The translations under genes were made by a program, and so were the position numbers. 64,000 bases of DNA from Holothuria scabra (Eukaryota; Echinodermata; Holothuroidea; Aspidochirotida; Holothuriidae), in assembly GCA_037179385.1 (NCBI GenBank), contig CM074179.1, positions 186,001 to 250,000 on the forward strand. Direction: 5' to 3'. This document shows positions 1 through 10,698 of this stretch, piece by piece. Position 1 is the stretch's first letter; each line of letters begins with the position of its first letter. The notes beneath the pieces were generated by a model. The model searched no databases, was not told the DNA's origin, and worked only from the letters and a program-made list of their open reading frames with translations.

Positions 1-884
1 AAGTGAAAGGAACTCCTCCCTTCTTGGACAAGCTCTTGCTACACAGTATTCCACTGTAAAACGTTTGATGCGGGTCTTTACATCATCCCACCACTCTAAA
101 TCTGTTGAAAAGGCCGGCCTCAAAGTTCGCCACCCTTCGTACCTGGCCTTAAAATCTTTGCTAAATTCAGCTTCCGTTAGAATATCTGTGTTCATTTTCC
201 AGAACCCCTCCCTACTGGCCATGACTCTGGGGGTTGGAATGAGACAGTAAGTGCATCATGGTCCGAAATTGGACATGCCACAACTTCGCAATCACTTGGT
301 GACAGAGCCGTTGGAGCGTACACCCGGTCCAACCTTGAGGCGTCCGTGCCATCAGGGCGGTGCCAAGTGAACACGGACAAGCCAGGATGCTGCACTCTCC
401 AAACGTCAACCATATCGTGATTCTTTGTGAACATGTCCAACTCCACCATACCGACACTACAGCTTGAAGATGTGATGGTGGACATTCGATCAAACCGTGT
501 GTCAGGGACACAGTTGAAAAAATTCCTTCTGTCTGTAGGTTGGTTAGGGGCATAAACGTTACATAAGAAGAAGTTCCCGCAAGGATGTTTGATGGTGATG
601 CATACCATCCGGCCCTCATGATCAACCTTTCCGACCAGGGAAGTCCATCTTGGAGAAACTAAAATGACAGATCCACAGGAAGATGCGGAACCAAAGGAAG
701 CGTACAAACCCCCACCCCATTCGTAGAACCAGGTGTAGACATGGTCCTCATTAACAATGTGAGTCTCTTGGAGGAAAACGAATTCCACACCTAATGATTT
801 ACAAAATTGGAATATTCTGGACCGCTTCCGACTGTCCCTCATGCCGTTAACATTCAGGGTCATGAGGGACAGGGGACCATTCAT
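1..884 (-). pseudogene. LINE ORF2 N-terminus, APE endonuclease domain, broken
   Basis: This encodes the apurinic-like endonuclease that would nick target DNA for target-primed reverse transcription. The start at 884 gives the LTLNVNGM motif, then LQETH near residue 40, the RPDGTDASRLDRV block and the terminal SDHD motif. Compared with the copy at 8625-10680, an in-frame deletion of 57 bp (near position 505) removes 19 residues including the catalytic Asp of the GDFN motif, leaving only NCVPD. A missing C near position 210 then shifts the frame just before the linker to RT. The reading continues into the basic ARRRREEF linker at the window edge. ORF1 ends 18 bp upstream. No activity is expected from this copy. 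Confidence 0.88.
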
Positions 885-902
885 GAAATGTGGAGTGTGA
901 AA

Positions 903-2049
903 TTACAAAACTGTCTCTGACCTGGCCTTTTTATTACATGGATCTGGTGCTGGTGACACAGAAGGACTAACTCCCCCTCCCCGGTCGGACACCTCCCCTG
1001 AGGCCGACCTTTTCAACTTGGGCTCAAGTTCAACGGCCTCACACAAATCAAACCAGCCCTCCCTAGATGGTGGGTCCTTTGGTGGAGGCTCTGAGGCAGG
1101 TCCTCCCATATCTGACATGGCAGTGTCAGACTCCGAATCCGAAGACAGTTGAAGGTCATTCTCCACAGTCAGTATTCCAGCCTCCCCAGGAGCTGGTGCG
1201 GATTGTGCCTCAGGTACTGATGTGGAGGGTTGGGAAGGGCCTACCTCAGGGTTCCCACAGACCACCTCACATCCCTTAGAAGCTAGGAACTCATGTTCCA
1301 CCTGATGTGCTACCTCATCAGGCGTAGGGGACCTGGGTTCCTCCACCATTGGTTCAGGGTCTGAAGACGAGGGTTCACTTGCCGGCTCCACATCTGCACT
1401 TGCACGCGCAGAGTACGATGTGGGGCAGGCACCAGAGACATGTCCCTCCTCCCCACAATGGTTACACCGCACCTGATTGGGACATTTTGCCCTCTCATGC
1501 CCCAACTGCAGGCATCCGCCACAACGTTTGTTTGGGCATGACTTGGCCTCATGCCCCTCCTCCCTACACTGGAAACAGGTGCGGGGCTGGCCAAAATACC
1601 TGATGTGGGCCTTAGAACCCCCTATGAACAGGACGGAGGGGATATGTCTCGTTTTAGCTCCATACGTAACTGTCTCTTTTTGTTGAGAATACCGGCCAAT
1701 TCACCTTCATTATAGTCAGAGACAGTTTTGTATTGTCCCAGAACCCTCGCCACCAGGCCCTGATCTACCTCAAAATTGAGGTACAACACCGTCACCACTT
1801 CAGTGCGATCATATGGGGTCACAGTGAGACCATCCACACCCTTAACGGAGGAAACCCCCTTTAATCGGGCAACATCAGTCCGGAACTTCAAATCATACGT
1901 ATTTCGGGATGCAAGGGCTTGCAGCATCTCTATATCCTTAACCTCTACCTTATTGTTCTTCAACACAGAAAAAACATGCTGGGTGTAACATTCCCCCTAG
2001 ACTCAAACTGTAACTTAACGATACTGCTATCCCGACATCCGGGCATAGC
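903..2049 (-). pseudogene. LINE ORF1 (gag-like, CCHC knuckles), frameshifted
   Basis: ORF1 proteins of this LINE group bind element RNA and form the ribonucleoprotein. The natural start is the MPG codon at about 2049, seen by comparison with 33068. The first part (1966-1622) keeps the conserved DLKFR, LTVTPYDR and VLYLNFEVDQ blocks. The second part (about 1600-903) has three CCHC knuckles: CFQCREEGHEAKSC, CGGCLQLGHERAKC and CNHCGEEGHVSGAC. An acidic, Pro/Ser-rich tail follows. Frame changes occur near 1970 and near 1630-1690, so no single protein is possible. The tail ends in SETVL before the stop at 903, with ORF2 starting immediately after. Confidence 0.85.
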
Positions 2050-2495
2050 AGCAAAGGTTTGTGGCACAAGGCCACGCAGCAACTAGAGAGAAAACTTCAG
2101 CACAGCAGTTCAAACCCAGGCAGGGAAAATATAAAGGGAACCCAACACTAAACTATAGACCAGGCGTGCTTTAAAACGAGCACGGCTACACCACGTCCCC
2201 AAGCGAGAGACTACATCCAATACTTCAGTAAAATGACAGTAGCATATGTTAGTATAACAAGCAGCACAGCACAGTACAGCATAGGTTTGTAAATATCTGT
2301 ATATATAGCTTATTACTGTAATGAACATAATTTTCTGTTTGATTTAGCAGTCTGTAAATAGTTTTGCGTTTATGTTTTTGCCCGAACCGGTTGCAGTTTT
2401 TGTTTTTGTTTTGTATGTGCCGTTTCAATGCACTTAAAAAGCACAATGCCAAAATTCAGCACGATCAGCGGAGAGCTCCGTGAAATCTCTTTTTA
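2050..2495 (-). other. LINE 5' UTR with an inverted insertion
   Basis: On the minus strand this matches the 5' leader of the plus-strand copy at 32764-33067: the words GATCGTGCTGAATTTTGGCA, CTGCTTGTTATACTAACATA and CCCTTTATATTTTCCCTGCC occur in the same order. LINE leaders normally carry the internal promoter, but no promoter element is identifiable here. The leader is split by a fragment of LINE 3' UTR in the opposite orientation (2283-2440). Confidence 0.75.
2283..2440 (+). repeat. Inverted LINE 3' UTR fragment inside the 5' UTR
   Basis: The plus strand carries the type-2 3' UTR, from AAATATCTGTATATATAGCT to GTTTCAATGCACTTAAAAA. It is the same sequence as the minus-strand tails at 8625-8848 and 34098-34300. 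It interrupts the copy-1 leader at GGCATTGTGCT/GTGCTGTGCTG. It ends at the family's 3' terminus, so it may be a very short 5'-truncated insertion or a rearranged tail. Confidence 0.75.
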
Positions 2496-2582
2496 AAACG
2501 TACATAGAAACAGGCACGTATGAGCAAATAGACCTAACTTAACCCAGCCGGACGAAAACACAAAAGCTAACCATCAACCATG
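2489..2582 (-). other. LINE 3'-terminal scrap and junction
   Basis: The stretch TTTTTAAAACGTACATAGAAAC is, on the minus strand, the end of the type-1 LINE tail (compare 29199-29220). The following 60 bp (2522-2582) are not recognised and lead directly into the truncated plus-strand copy 2. Confidence 0.5.
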
Positions 2583-4920
2583 CCATTCAGCAGCACCTTG
2601 ATCAGAAATTGCACGGGGCCCGTGTTCGTGCTCGCGTGCAATATGTGGAGGCGGAGGAAAAACCAACCATCAAATTTTACCAGGACGTCACAAAGTATGC
2701 GATTGATCGCCGTATAAGAGCAGTCCGTGACGTCCATGGTACTGTACAGAAGGACCCCCTCCACATTGTGGAAGTATATGAGAACTTCTATAGACAGCTT
2801 TACACCCAGGCATGTGTCGATGAGGTCCTTCAAAAGTCCCTTTTAGATAATATTAATAAGTTCCCCTCTACAGAGCAGAACGATCAACTTGGTTCCCCCT
2901 TGACCGTCGACGAGGTCTGGAAGGCGGTGATGAAAATGAAGGGTGGAAAGTCGCCTGGGTCGGACGGTATCCCTGTAGAATTCTACAAACGCTTTTGGGG
3001 TACCGTTGGACACGATCTCCGGGATGTATTTACCTCTGCCTCCCTTGCTGGTTCGTTGAGCCCCTCGCAGCGCACAGGTGTAATAACTTTGTTACCCAAG
3101 TCTGGAGCCGAAAAACAAGCGACCAATAACGCTGTTAAATGTGGACTACAAGATCCTGGCGAAAGCCCTTTGCAACAGGCTGGGTACTGTCATGCCGGAT
3201 CTTGTAGGGCCTTTTCAGACGTGTGCGGTGCGGGGACACAGTATTCAGCAGAACCTTTGGTTGGTGCGGGACTTAGTAGAGTATGTAATGGACCGTGATC
3301 TTCCATGTGCGCTTGTCTCCCTCGATCAGGAGAAGGCCTTTGACATGGTTGATCACGGATTCCAAAGTCTTAAAGAAGTTTTGTCTGAACTCTCTTTTTG
3401 TTAAATGGATTGCCTTATTGTACAGTAATGTATATAGTCGTGTTATTGTTAATGGCATACCTTCGGACCCCTTCAGAGTCCAACGTGGGGTACGGCAGGG
3501 GTGCCCCCTGTCACCTTTACTCTATGTATTATTTAGTGAATCCCTTGCGAGAGCCCTCCATGAAGAGCCTTTGTTCCGTCCTTTTCATATTCCTGGTGGA
3601 GCCACAGTCAAGTGCCTCCAGTATGCTGATGATGTTACGTGTGTAGTCTCTGACCTAGCTTCCTTCAGGGCCCTGTTTGACACCCTGTCTACCTTTCAAA
3701 GAGCGACTGGTGCCAGACTGAACCCCGCAAAGACAAAAGGACTCCGTCTGGGTAAGTGGCGGTGGAAACAACTGCCCTTCGTGGCATCTTGGGTTGACGA
3801 TGCCATGAAAATCAACGGTATATGGTTTGGTTACGGCTCACCTGAATCACTTACCTGGAGCGAGAAGGTGGACCTGGCGGAAGCTAGGTTGACAGACTAT
3901 GGGGAGCGCTACATTAGTCTAATGGGGAAAGTAACAGTTATTAATCGTTTCGTTTACCCTCTCTTGTGGTACCCGGGTACTGTTCTGGCTGCTCCAGAGG
4001 GAAAACGGAGCTGGTCAAAAGGAAGGTTGTGTACCAGGAACTTACACATGGGGGCCTGGGCCTTGTGCATTTTCCCTCAAAGCTCCGTTTTCTCCTGGCA
4101 AGGTGTGTGTTTAGTGCTGTTGACAGTGAGATGCCCTTTGCGTATTTTGTCCGTTATTGGGGGGGATTGTCATTCCGCAGGTTCTTTCCGTCCCTGTTTA
4201 GTAATAGTATGCCCCACAGCGGGAGACCCTCAAAGACATATTGTCACATGAGGGATACTCTGCGTATGATGTCAACTGTAGGGGAGGTTTCGCAGTCCAG
4301 CGCGGGGGACCTGTACCGGGCCATTTTTGATGACTTGGCTGGCCGGGTCCATCCAAGCGACTATGCCTTACTGCCGGAAGTGTGGACCGTAGTGCACAGC
4401 AAGTCACTAGACTACCGCCGGCGAGACCTGCTGTGGCGAATTGCACATGATGCCATTGTAACCAATCTCAAGCGCCTTCGGTGGCGTCTTGGAGATGGCA
4501 TATGCCCCCGCGCTGGATGTACAAAGTGGGAGAGTGTGCCCCATGTGTTTTGGCATTGTGGTTTTGTGGCCCTCCTCTGGGAGTGGTTTCAAGTCCTGGC
4601 TGACCGGCTAACGTTTTGCAACACTTGGGCGGTCAGCCAGGACTATGCATTGTATGGTCTGTCGCCCCCAGTATGCAATACGAGTGTTCGTGGCATACTC
4701 ACCTTTGTTTCGGCCTCCGTTAAGCTGGCTGTTTGGAGAGACCGATGTAATATTGTTTTTAGGGTGAAGGAGGGCTGCCGACGTCGTGTTGGCGTCGGTT
4801 AAGACGGAAATTAAACTGAGGGTCGAGGCCGACTTTGTTCGTTTGCCGAGGTCCACATTCGGCAGACGTTGGGGGCCAATTGTTTCAGTGCGGGAGGGGC
4901 GGGTGATAGTTAATTTGTAA
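2583..4920 (+). pseudogene. LINE ORF2: RT and C-terminal domain, multiply frameshifted
   Basis: Reverse transcriptase motifs are present in order: GKSPGSDGIPVEFYKR, YKILAKALCNRL, LVSLDQEKAFD (motif A, about 3317-3350), RGVRQGCPLSPLLY (motif B, about 3485) and QYADD (motif C, about 3620). The C-terminal CCHC cluster CPRAGCTKWESVPHVFWHC lies near 4505-4560. An 11-bp deletion near 3107, a frame slip near 3360, a deletion of about 70 bp near 3998 (removing the FRFLWSG region) and a slip near 4760 break the frame. The ancestral stop is TAA at 4918-4920. The product is inactive. The C-terminal cluster is typical of L1-group LINEs. Confidence 0.9.
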
Positions 4921-5165
4921 ATGGTCCTGTGTTTGCTTCTCTGTGGCCGTTTCTATGTACATGTTTCTGTTTGATTTTTGTAAATAGGTGAGTTTGTAAA
5001 TAGCCCTGGGTACTGGGTTAGGGTTTTGTAAAATATGGTCACAAAATCTTGGTTTGCGTCCGTAATGGTATAAAGTCTGTACATAGTTCACGTTATGTTT
5101 TTGTCCCGTCTGGTCTGAGTTTTCTTATTGGTTCTCCGTGCCCGTTTCTATGTACGTAAAAAGCA
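4921..5165 (+). other. LINE 3' UTR, type 1
   Basis: This is the noncoding tail after ORF2, recognisable again in inverse orientation at 29199-29436 (shared words include GGTTTGCGTCCGTAATGGTA and TCTGAGTTTTCTTATTGGTT or close variants). It ends in TTTCTATGTACGTAAAAAGC, the short terminus shared by all copies. No long poly-A tail is present. Confidence 0.75.
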
Positions 5166-5420
5166 CCATCAACCATCCACACACAAAACACGGGACAAAA
5201 AGGTTTGTCACAAACGGAAACGACACACCAACCCCACCCCAACACCCGAACAACCCGTCTACTCAACCGAAACACCATATACAGGTTTGTACACAAAATA
5301 AGGTACGGACAAACAAAAACTAGAACCAAAACTCCAACCAGAGCCAGAGCAAAACTCCAAACTAGAACCAGAGCTCCGTTAAATCACGTCCGCTCCCGAT
5401 GAAGACCAGAACTGAACTGA
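5166..5420 (-). repeat. Mosaic of LINE leader and ORF1-only tail pieces
   Basis: On the minus strand, 5420-5375 resembles the 5' leader start seen at 32764 (AGTTCTGGTCTTC, GAGCGGACGTG, ACGGAGCTC). 5345-5166 resembles the tail of the ORF1-only element near 44660-45060 (GGGTTGTTCGGGTGTTGGGG). No coding potential. It separates two plus-strand LINE fragments and is best read as a rearranged or nested insertion. Confidence 0.55.
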
Positions 5421-5994
5421 AGGCGGAAAGGCACCTGGGTCCGACGGCATTCCAGTAGAATTCTATAAACGCTTCTGGGGTACCGTAGCACATGATCTCC
5501 GTGATGTTTTCGTCTCTGCCTTCCTCGCTGGCTCATTGAGCCACTCGCAGCGCACAGGCATAATAACTTTGCTGCCTAACTCAGGAGACCCCCTCGAACC
5601 GAAAAACAAACGGCCAATCACCTTGTTAAATGTAGATTACAAGATTCTGGCGAAAGCCCTTTGCAACAGGCTAAGCACAGTTATGCCAGATCTTGTAGGG
5701 TCCTTTCAGACTTGTGCGGTGCGGGGACACAGTATTCAGCAGAACCTCTGGGTGGTGCGGGACTTAGTTGAATACGTGATGGACCGTGATCTTCCATGTG
5801 CGCTTGTCACCCTCGATCAGGAGAAGGCCTTCGACATGGTTGATCATGGATTCATCTTTAAAATTTTGAAGTAGTTTTGTTTGAATCCAGTTTTTGTTAA
5901 ATGGACCTCCTTATTGCATAATAGTGTAAACAGTCGTGTTATCGTTAATGGCCTACCGTCAGACCCCTTCAGTGTCCAACGTGGGGTGCGGCGG
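5421..5994 (+). pseudogene. LINE copy 3, RT fragment (left half, split by the 23-kb element)
   Basis: The fragment begins at GGKAPGSDGIPVEFYKR and reads through YKILAKALCNRL, the motif A block LVTLDQEKAFDMVDHG and on to VQRGVRR, with a slip near 5870. It stops in motif B at GTGCGGCGG. The rest of motif B (GCPLSPLLYVLF) is found at 29020, on the far side of the fold-back segment, in the same orientation and with no base lost once the 8-bp duplication is counted. It is a truncated dead copy whose main value is to mark the insertion point. Confidence 0.88.
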
Positions 5995-6164
5995 GGTATA
6001 TACTTCATATAAGCCTACCTAAAAGTAATGTATGGATATGTATGTATATATGTATATGAACATGCATAATGTATGAGGCTAAATATTCATTAGTTAATAT
6101 AAGAACATTTTTTATTTGTAGTTGTATATTTGAAGTTGTATACATATACATATATATGTATGTG

Positions 6165-6195
<31 letters not shown>

Positions 6196-6207
6196 CTATG
6201 TAGGTAT

Positions 6208-6275
<68 letters not shown>

Positions 6276-6360
6276 ACATCCATCCCATAAGTCCCCGGTC
6301 CCCAGTCGGCACTCAGTTGTTTGTGTATGTATATGTGTATGTAGGTATTTCTATATATAT

Positions 6361-6415
<55 letters not shown>

Positions 6416-6448
6416 CATATTTATGTATATATATATATATATCTATAA

Positions 6449-6482
<34 letters not shown>

Positions 6483-6552
6483 CCATCCCCTAAGTCCCCG
6501 GTCCCCAGTCGGCACTCACTTGTTTGTGTATGTATATGTGTATGTAGGTATT

Positions 6553-6646
<94 letters not shown>

Positions 6647-6700
6647 CATCCCCCAAGTCCCCGGTCCCCAGTCGGCACTCAGTTGTTTGTGTATGTTCAT
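5995..6700 (+). repeat. Left inverted arm of the fold-back element
   Basis: The unique outer part is 5995-6165. It is followed by (TA)n blocks (6160-6285, 6352-6480, 6555-6642) alternating with three copies of a GC-richer unit (about 6288-6345, 6482-6550, 6643-6700) with core TCCCCGGTCCCCAGTCGGCA. The 8-bp target duplication TGCGGCGG is at 5987-5994. Long Tyr/Ile open frames here are artefacts of the TA repeat. Confidence 0.85.
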
Positions 6701-7379
6701 TAATATTTTCTGTTTTAAAATAAAATCATCCTCTTGCATGCATGGTGTTACATTTGGCGTGCCATATTGTTTTTCTAACCGTAGAAATCAGTTCCCAACA
6801 AGGGAAAAGTTAGCACGCATCTAGTGAAAGCCCCCTCAGTTTTTCGCGTGAACTTGATACTTTGCTTTGAGAAACCGGTGTTCAGAAAGTCACCTTGTTC
6901 AGTTGCCCTAATTGTTAGCTTTGATGCACCTAGTAAACTATGATTGTAAGTAATTTGTTTAGTTGACTGTTACGGCCGATTAGACCATATCAGTAAATTA
7001 TACGATGGCCCTCAGGGGTTCGCCATTGTCAAAGATTCTTTATGTATTTGTTTTTCATTTGAGGGAATTTCCGGTCATCGATTGCGTATTTATTACAAAT
7101 GTCAATAATTGGCAAATTCTTCGCGGTCTAGATGAGTTCTCAGCGACTGTCAAACCGTGCCTTTGTTGTCCTTTATCTGAAAGACGATGAACAACACTTC
7201 TAATTTCCTGTCAAACAGTGTCTAACTTTTGTCTTGCGGTTAAGGTGAAAGAGTGGTTCCTCTTACTTCTGTTTTATCTTGACTGTCAAAGAATGATTAA
7301 GTAATTGTATCTCCGCTGAGATCCCAGGGTTCAAGCCGACTGTTACGAACCCTGGAATTTCCCAAAGTCTGTCAAAAAA
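6701..7379. other. No gene recognised (fold-back interior)
   Basis: AT-rich sequence with no supported coding region. A perfect 9-bp hairpin, CCAGGGTTC / GAACCCTGG with a 14-nt loop, lies at 7326-7357. Confidence 0.5.
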
Positions 7380-8041
7380 TTACAGTTCCACCAATATAAC
7401 CTTCAGATTCTCTAAGATATGTTAAAAATGATAAACTTTCATTTTCGATGGATACTCCGTACAATAAAACACCCAATTTAACGCTTTTAATCACTCCGAC
7501 AATTGCTCTTGAAAGGCATATCATTGAATAAAAAGCAGTTTCATTGTAACGTTACCCAAAAAGCAAATTTTTTCGTAAAATTCTAAAATTTATCCAATGT
7601 GATAAGCTGTTAATTTTCAAATTTCAATGTCCCAAAAAGGGGAGATATTTTTCGGGCAAATTTCCAGTTTCGTCTGAAAGCCTTAGTACCTAGTCCTAGT
7701 ACGATGAAACGCGCAACCTCAAAAGAGTTCCAGCTGTCGCATATGTAACGATTTTGATTTTCATGAAGGACAGAAGTTCTTCAATAAACACCCCAACTTC
7801 TTAATGGTCCTTACAAAAGCCAACTTTTCTTTTAAAAACTTTTTCTTGTACTAAGCAAACTCCAGATTTTTAAATCTTTGTTGAAAAAAGCAAACAATTT
7901 TGGCACGCTACGCGCGCCTCAGATTTTACCAGGTAACGTCCCGCTGGGACTTGCTCATCGCCTTTGTCTGGGTCTCGAAGTGCTGGCCCCCTGTCGGGGA
8001 GCTTGGCCCCCATGTCGGGCAAATCCTGGCGCCACCCATGG
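7380..8041 (+). repeat. Partial copy of a dispersed hAT-like repeat
   Basis: This is homologous, in opposite orientation, to the left part of the complete element at 55123-56922. Shared words include CTTAATGGTCCTTA, ACTCCAGATTTTTAA and GTCGGGCAAATCC. It ends GGCAAATCCTGGCGCCACCC, equivalent to the CAGGTGGCG terminus of that element. The other end could not be located, so this copy is probably truncated. Confidence 0.65.
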
Positions 8042-8164
8042 CACACCTTTACAAGGTCGCCAGCTGTAGTCTCGTGTATATTTTGTTACGAGTTGCGACT
8101 TATTACCGACGGAAAAGGTTCAATACCAATAATGCTGTTCTAATGGGTATAAAATATGGCACTT

Positions 8165-8486
8165 TGAGAAAAGAGGCTATATTATTCTGCACCTGTTTAC
8201 CTACAAGATCTTGTCCAAAATTACACTCCTACCCGCTGCCTTCGCTCCAGTTCTAAACTGCTACTCTCCTCTCCTCCAGTTTGTACTAATTATTACGGTT
8301 GCCGTTCTTTCCAATACTCTGCTGCTTGTCTCTGGAATAACCTCCCTGTTACAGTTAAAGAAGCAAGAACACTCGCAAATTTTAAGACCTTACTTAAATC
8401 TTACCTTTTCTCCTGTCTATGACTTTCATCTTTTCTTTTCTCAGCGCAAAGGGACTTCAGTGTGGTTTGCGCTTTATAAGAACTGT

Positions 8487-8528
<42 letters not shown>
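8165..8528 (+). pseudogene. CR1-group LINE C-terminal fragment with (TTA)n tail
   Basis: From 8198 the frame reads a typical LINE ORF2 C-terminus: YLQDLVQNYTPTRCLRSS, then CRSFQYSAACLWNNLPVTVK, then LANFKTLLKSYLFSCL and TGA at 8420-8422. This pattern (arginine-rich start, RSF..A..LWN.LP, then F K..LK.YLF) is the extreme C-terminus of CR1/L2/Rex1-type reverse transcriptase proteins. About 65 bp downstream lies a clean TTA microsatellite (about 8488-8528), a usual 3' tail for such LINEs. The fragment is strongly 5'-truncated. The exact clade is inference; it is not the Tx1-like family that dominates the window. Confidence 0.8.
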
Positions 8529-8529
<1 letters not shown>

Positions 8530-8624
8530 TTTTTTGTTAAACATTCGACTTTCTATAAGAATTGACAACACAAGACATTCTGAAATTGCGAAGGTGATCC
8601 GGAAAAAAAAAATACTTGTGATTG

Positions 8625-8848
8625 CTTTTTAAGTGCATTGAAACGGCACATACAAAACAAAAACAAAAACTGAAACCGGATCGGGCAAAACATAAACGCA
8701 AAACTATTTACAGACTGCTATATCAAACAGAAAATTATGTTCATTACAGTAATAAGCTATATATACAGAAATTTACAAAACTATGTACAGAAAATTATAC
8801 ACACAGATATTTACATACTGTTTAAAAGCACCTTACCTACGCACCCTA
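8625..8848 (-). other. LINE 3' UTR, type 2
   Basis: Noncoding tail following the ORF2 stop. It is shared with 34098-34300, 34410-34610 and, inverted, 2283-2440. It contains repeated ATTTACA/ATGTACAGAAAATTAT words and ends at the common terminus. Confidence 0.75.
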
Positions 8849-10680
8849 TTACAAATTGACCACCACACGGTCCCCCCTCACCGAAACTAGTGGACCCCAT
8901 CGCCTACCGAACGCCGACCTTGGCAAATGAACGAAGTCGGACTCCACCCTCAGCCTCACCTCCGCCTTCACCGATGCCAGGACGACGTCCGCAGGCTTCC
9001 CCATCCCCCTAAAAACAACGTTACATCGGTCTCTCCATAAGGCCAGCTTTACGGAGGCCGAAGCAAAGGTAAGTATGCCCTGAATACTTGTATTGCATGG
9101 CGGGGGTGAAAGACCATACAAAGCATAGTCCCGGCCGACCGCCCATGTGTTGCCCATCGTCAAGCGATCAGTCAGGGCTTGGAACCATTCCCAAAGGAGG
9201 GCCACAAATTCACACTGCCAAAACACATGTGACACACTGTCCCACCCACTTTGTGCATCCAGTGCGTGGGCAAATTCCATCTCCAAGACGCCACCGAAGA
9301 CGCTTGAGATTAGTTACAATCGCATCATGTGCGATTCGCCACAACAGGTCTCGCCTGCGGTAATCTAATGATCTGCTGTGGACCACACGCCACACTTCCG
9401 ACCCTGAAGAATAGTGATTGGATTGGACCTGGCCAACCAAATCTTCAAAAACAGCCTGGTATAGGTCCCTTGCACTTAACTGCGAAACGTCCCCAACTCT
9501 AGATATAATTAGGAGCGTTTCTCTCATTTGACTGTATGTTTCCGAGGGCCTCCAGCTGTGGGGTTCACTGTTACTAAACAGGGAGGGAAAGAACCGACGG
9601 AATGATAATCCCCCCCCCCCCCAATAACGGACAAAATACGCGAAAGGCATTCTGCTGTCTACAGCACTATAAACACACTTGGTCAGCAGACAAACGGAGT
9701 TTGGAAGGAAAATGCACAAGGCCCAACCCACCACGCCTAACATCCTGATAGACCATCCCTCTTCTTACGAGCTCCGTCTTCCCTGACCATAAAAACCTAA
9801 ACACAGCCCTCTCGAGACGCAACAGGACACCCTTTGGAGCAGCCAGAACAGTGCCTGGATACCAGCTTTTATACTGCGATCAATGGCATACTTTGTGACG
9901 TCCCGGTAGAACTTAATGGTTGGTTTCTCCTCCGCCTCCACACAATGCACACGAGCACGAACGCGGGCCCCGTGTAGTTTTTCATCAAGATACTGTTGGA
10001 TTGCATAAAGTGCGGAGGGGTCCCCGTTCCTCTCCCTAGAGCAAAGTGAAAGGAACTCCTCCCTTCTTCGACGAGCTCTTGCTACACAGTATTCCACTGT
10101 AAAACGTTTGATGCGGGTCTTTACATCATCCCACCACTCTAAACCTGTTGAAAAGGCCGGCCTCAAAGTTCGCCACCCTTCGCACCTGGCCTTAAAATCT
10201 TTGCTATATTCAGCCTCCGTTAGAATATCTGTGTTCATTTTCCAGAACCCCCTCCCTACTGGCCATGACTCTGGGGGTCGGAATGAGACAGTAACTGCAT
10301 CATGGTCCGAAATTGGACATGCCACAACTTCGCAATCACTTGGTGACAGAGCCGTTGGAGCGTACACCCGGTCCAACCTTGAGGCGTCCGTGCCATCAGG
10401 GCGGTGCCAAGTGAACACGGACAAGCCAGGATGCTGCACTCTCCAAACGTCAACCATATCGTGATTCTTTGTGAACATGTCCAACTCCACCATACCGACA
10501 CTACAGCTTGAAGATGTGAAGGTGGACATTCGATCAAACCGTGTGTCAGGGACACAGTTGAAGTCTCCAGACAGGATACAAGGGGCACAGCCAGGAACGA
10601 AGGATGGCAGGGTAGCAAAAAATTCCTTCTGTCTGTAGGTTTGTTAGGGGCATAAACGTTACATAAGAAGAAGTTCCCGC
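8849..10680 (-). pseudogene. LINE ORF2 with the RT core deleted
   Basis: Reading from 10680: the end of the endonuclease with GDFNCVPD and SDHDAVTV intact, then the linker through KPTIKFYRDVTKYAIDR. At about 9866 the sequence jumps directly to YPGTVLAAPKGVLLRLERAV and the C-terminal domain. Compared with the 1147-residue protein, roughly residues 373-797 (all RT palm motifs, including YADD) are absent. The C-terminal part keeps RYWGGGGLSFRRFF, where a run of 13 C (9610-9622) adds two glycines relative to the copy at 34612. A frame slip near 9235 disrupts the CCHC cluster. The stop at 8849 follows VVVNL. It cannot encode a polymerase. Confidence 0.88.
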
Positions 10681-10698
10681 AAAAAATACTTATGATTG

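Larger units (their letters stand above)
1..2500 (-). mobile_element. Tx1/L1-like LINE copy 1 (5' half, continues past left edge)
   Basis: This is a non-LTR retrotransposon read on the minus strand: 5' UTR (about 2495-2050), ORF1 (2049-903), then the start of ORF2 (884 to the window edge). The family is recognised from the APE endonuclease signature, ORF1 with three CCHC knuckles, and clear homology to the longer copy at 46294-50917. The element runs off the left edge, so its 3' end is not visible. Several frameshifts and a 57-bp endonuclease deletion make it a dead copy. Assignment to the Tx1 branch of the L1 group is inference from overall resemblance; no tree was made. Confidence 0.88.
2583..5165 (+). 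mobile_element. Tx1/L1-like LINE copy 2, 5'-truncated
   Basis: The copy starts within ORF2 at the motif QQHLDQKLHGARVRARV, equivalent to about residue 332 of the full protein at 46388-49831, and runs through RT and the C-terminal domain to a type-1 3' UTR ending TTTCTATGTACGTAAAAA at about 5160. Loss of the 5' end is typical of LINE insertion by target-primed reverse transcription. I could not find a convincing target-site duplication. Confidence 0.88.
8625..10680 (-). mobile_element. Tx1/L1-like LINE copy 4 with 18-bp target duplication
   Basis: The copy is bounded by AAAAAATACTTGTGATTG (8607-8624) and AAAAAATACTTATGATTG (10681-10698), an 18-bp direct repeat with one mismatch. On the minus strand it is 5'-truncated within the endonuclease (10680) and ends at the family 3' terminus GTTTCAATGCACTTAAAAAG (8625). 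This is a textbook target-primed reverse transcription product. It lies inside the fold-back element. Internally it lacks the RT core. Confidence 0.92.

Noticed and set aside
6005..6824. Long open frames rich in Tyr and Ile on both strands (also 28292-28937)
   Set aside because: They are translations of TA microsatellites in the fold-back arms; every frame of such repeats is open.
7310..7360. tRNA-like B box (GGGTTCAAGCC)
   Set aside because: No A box or cloverleaf around it; the motif is one arm of a short hairpin.
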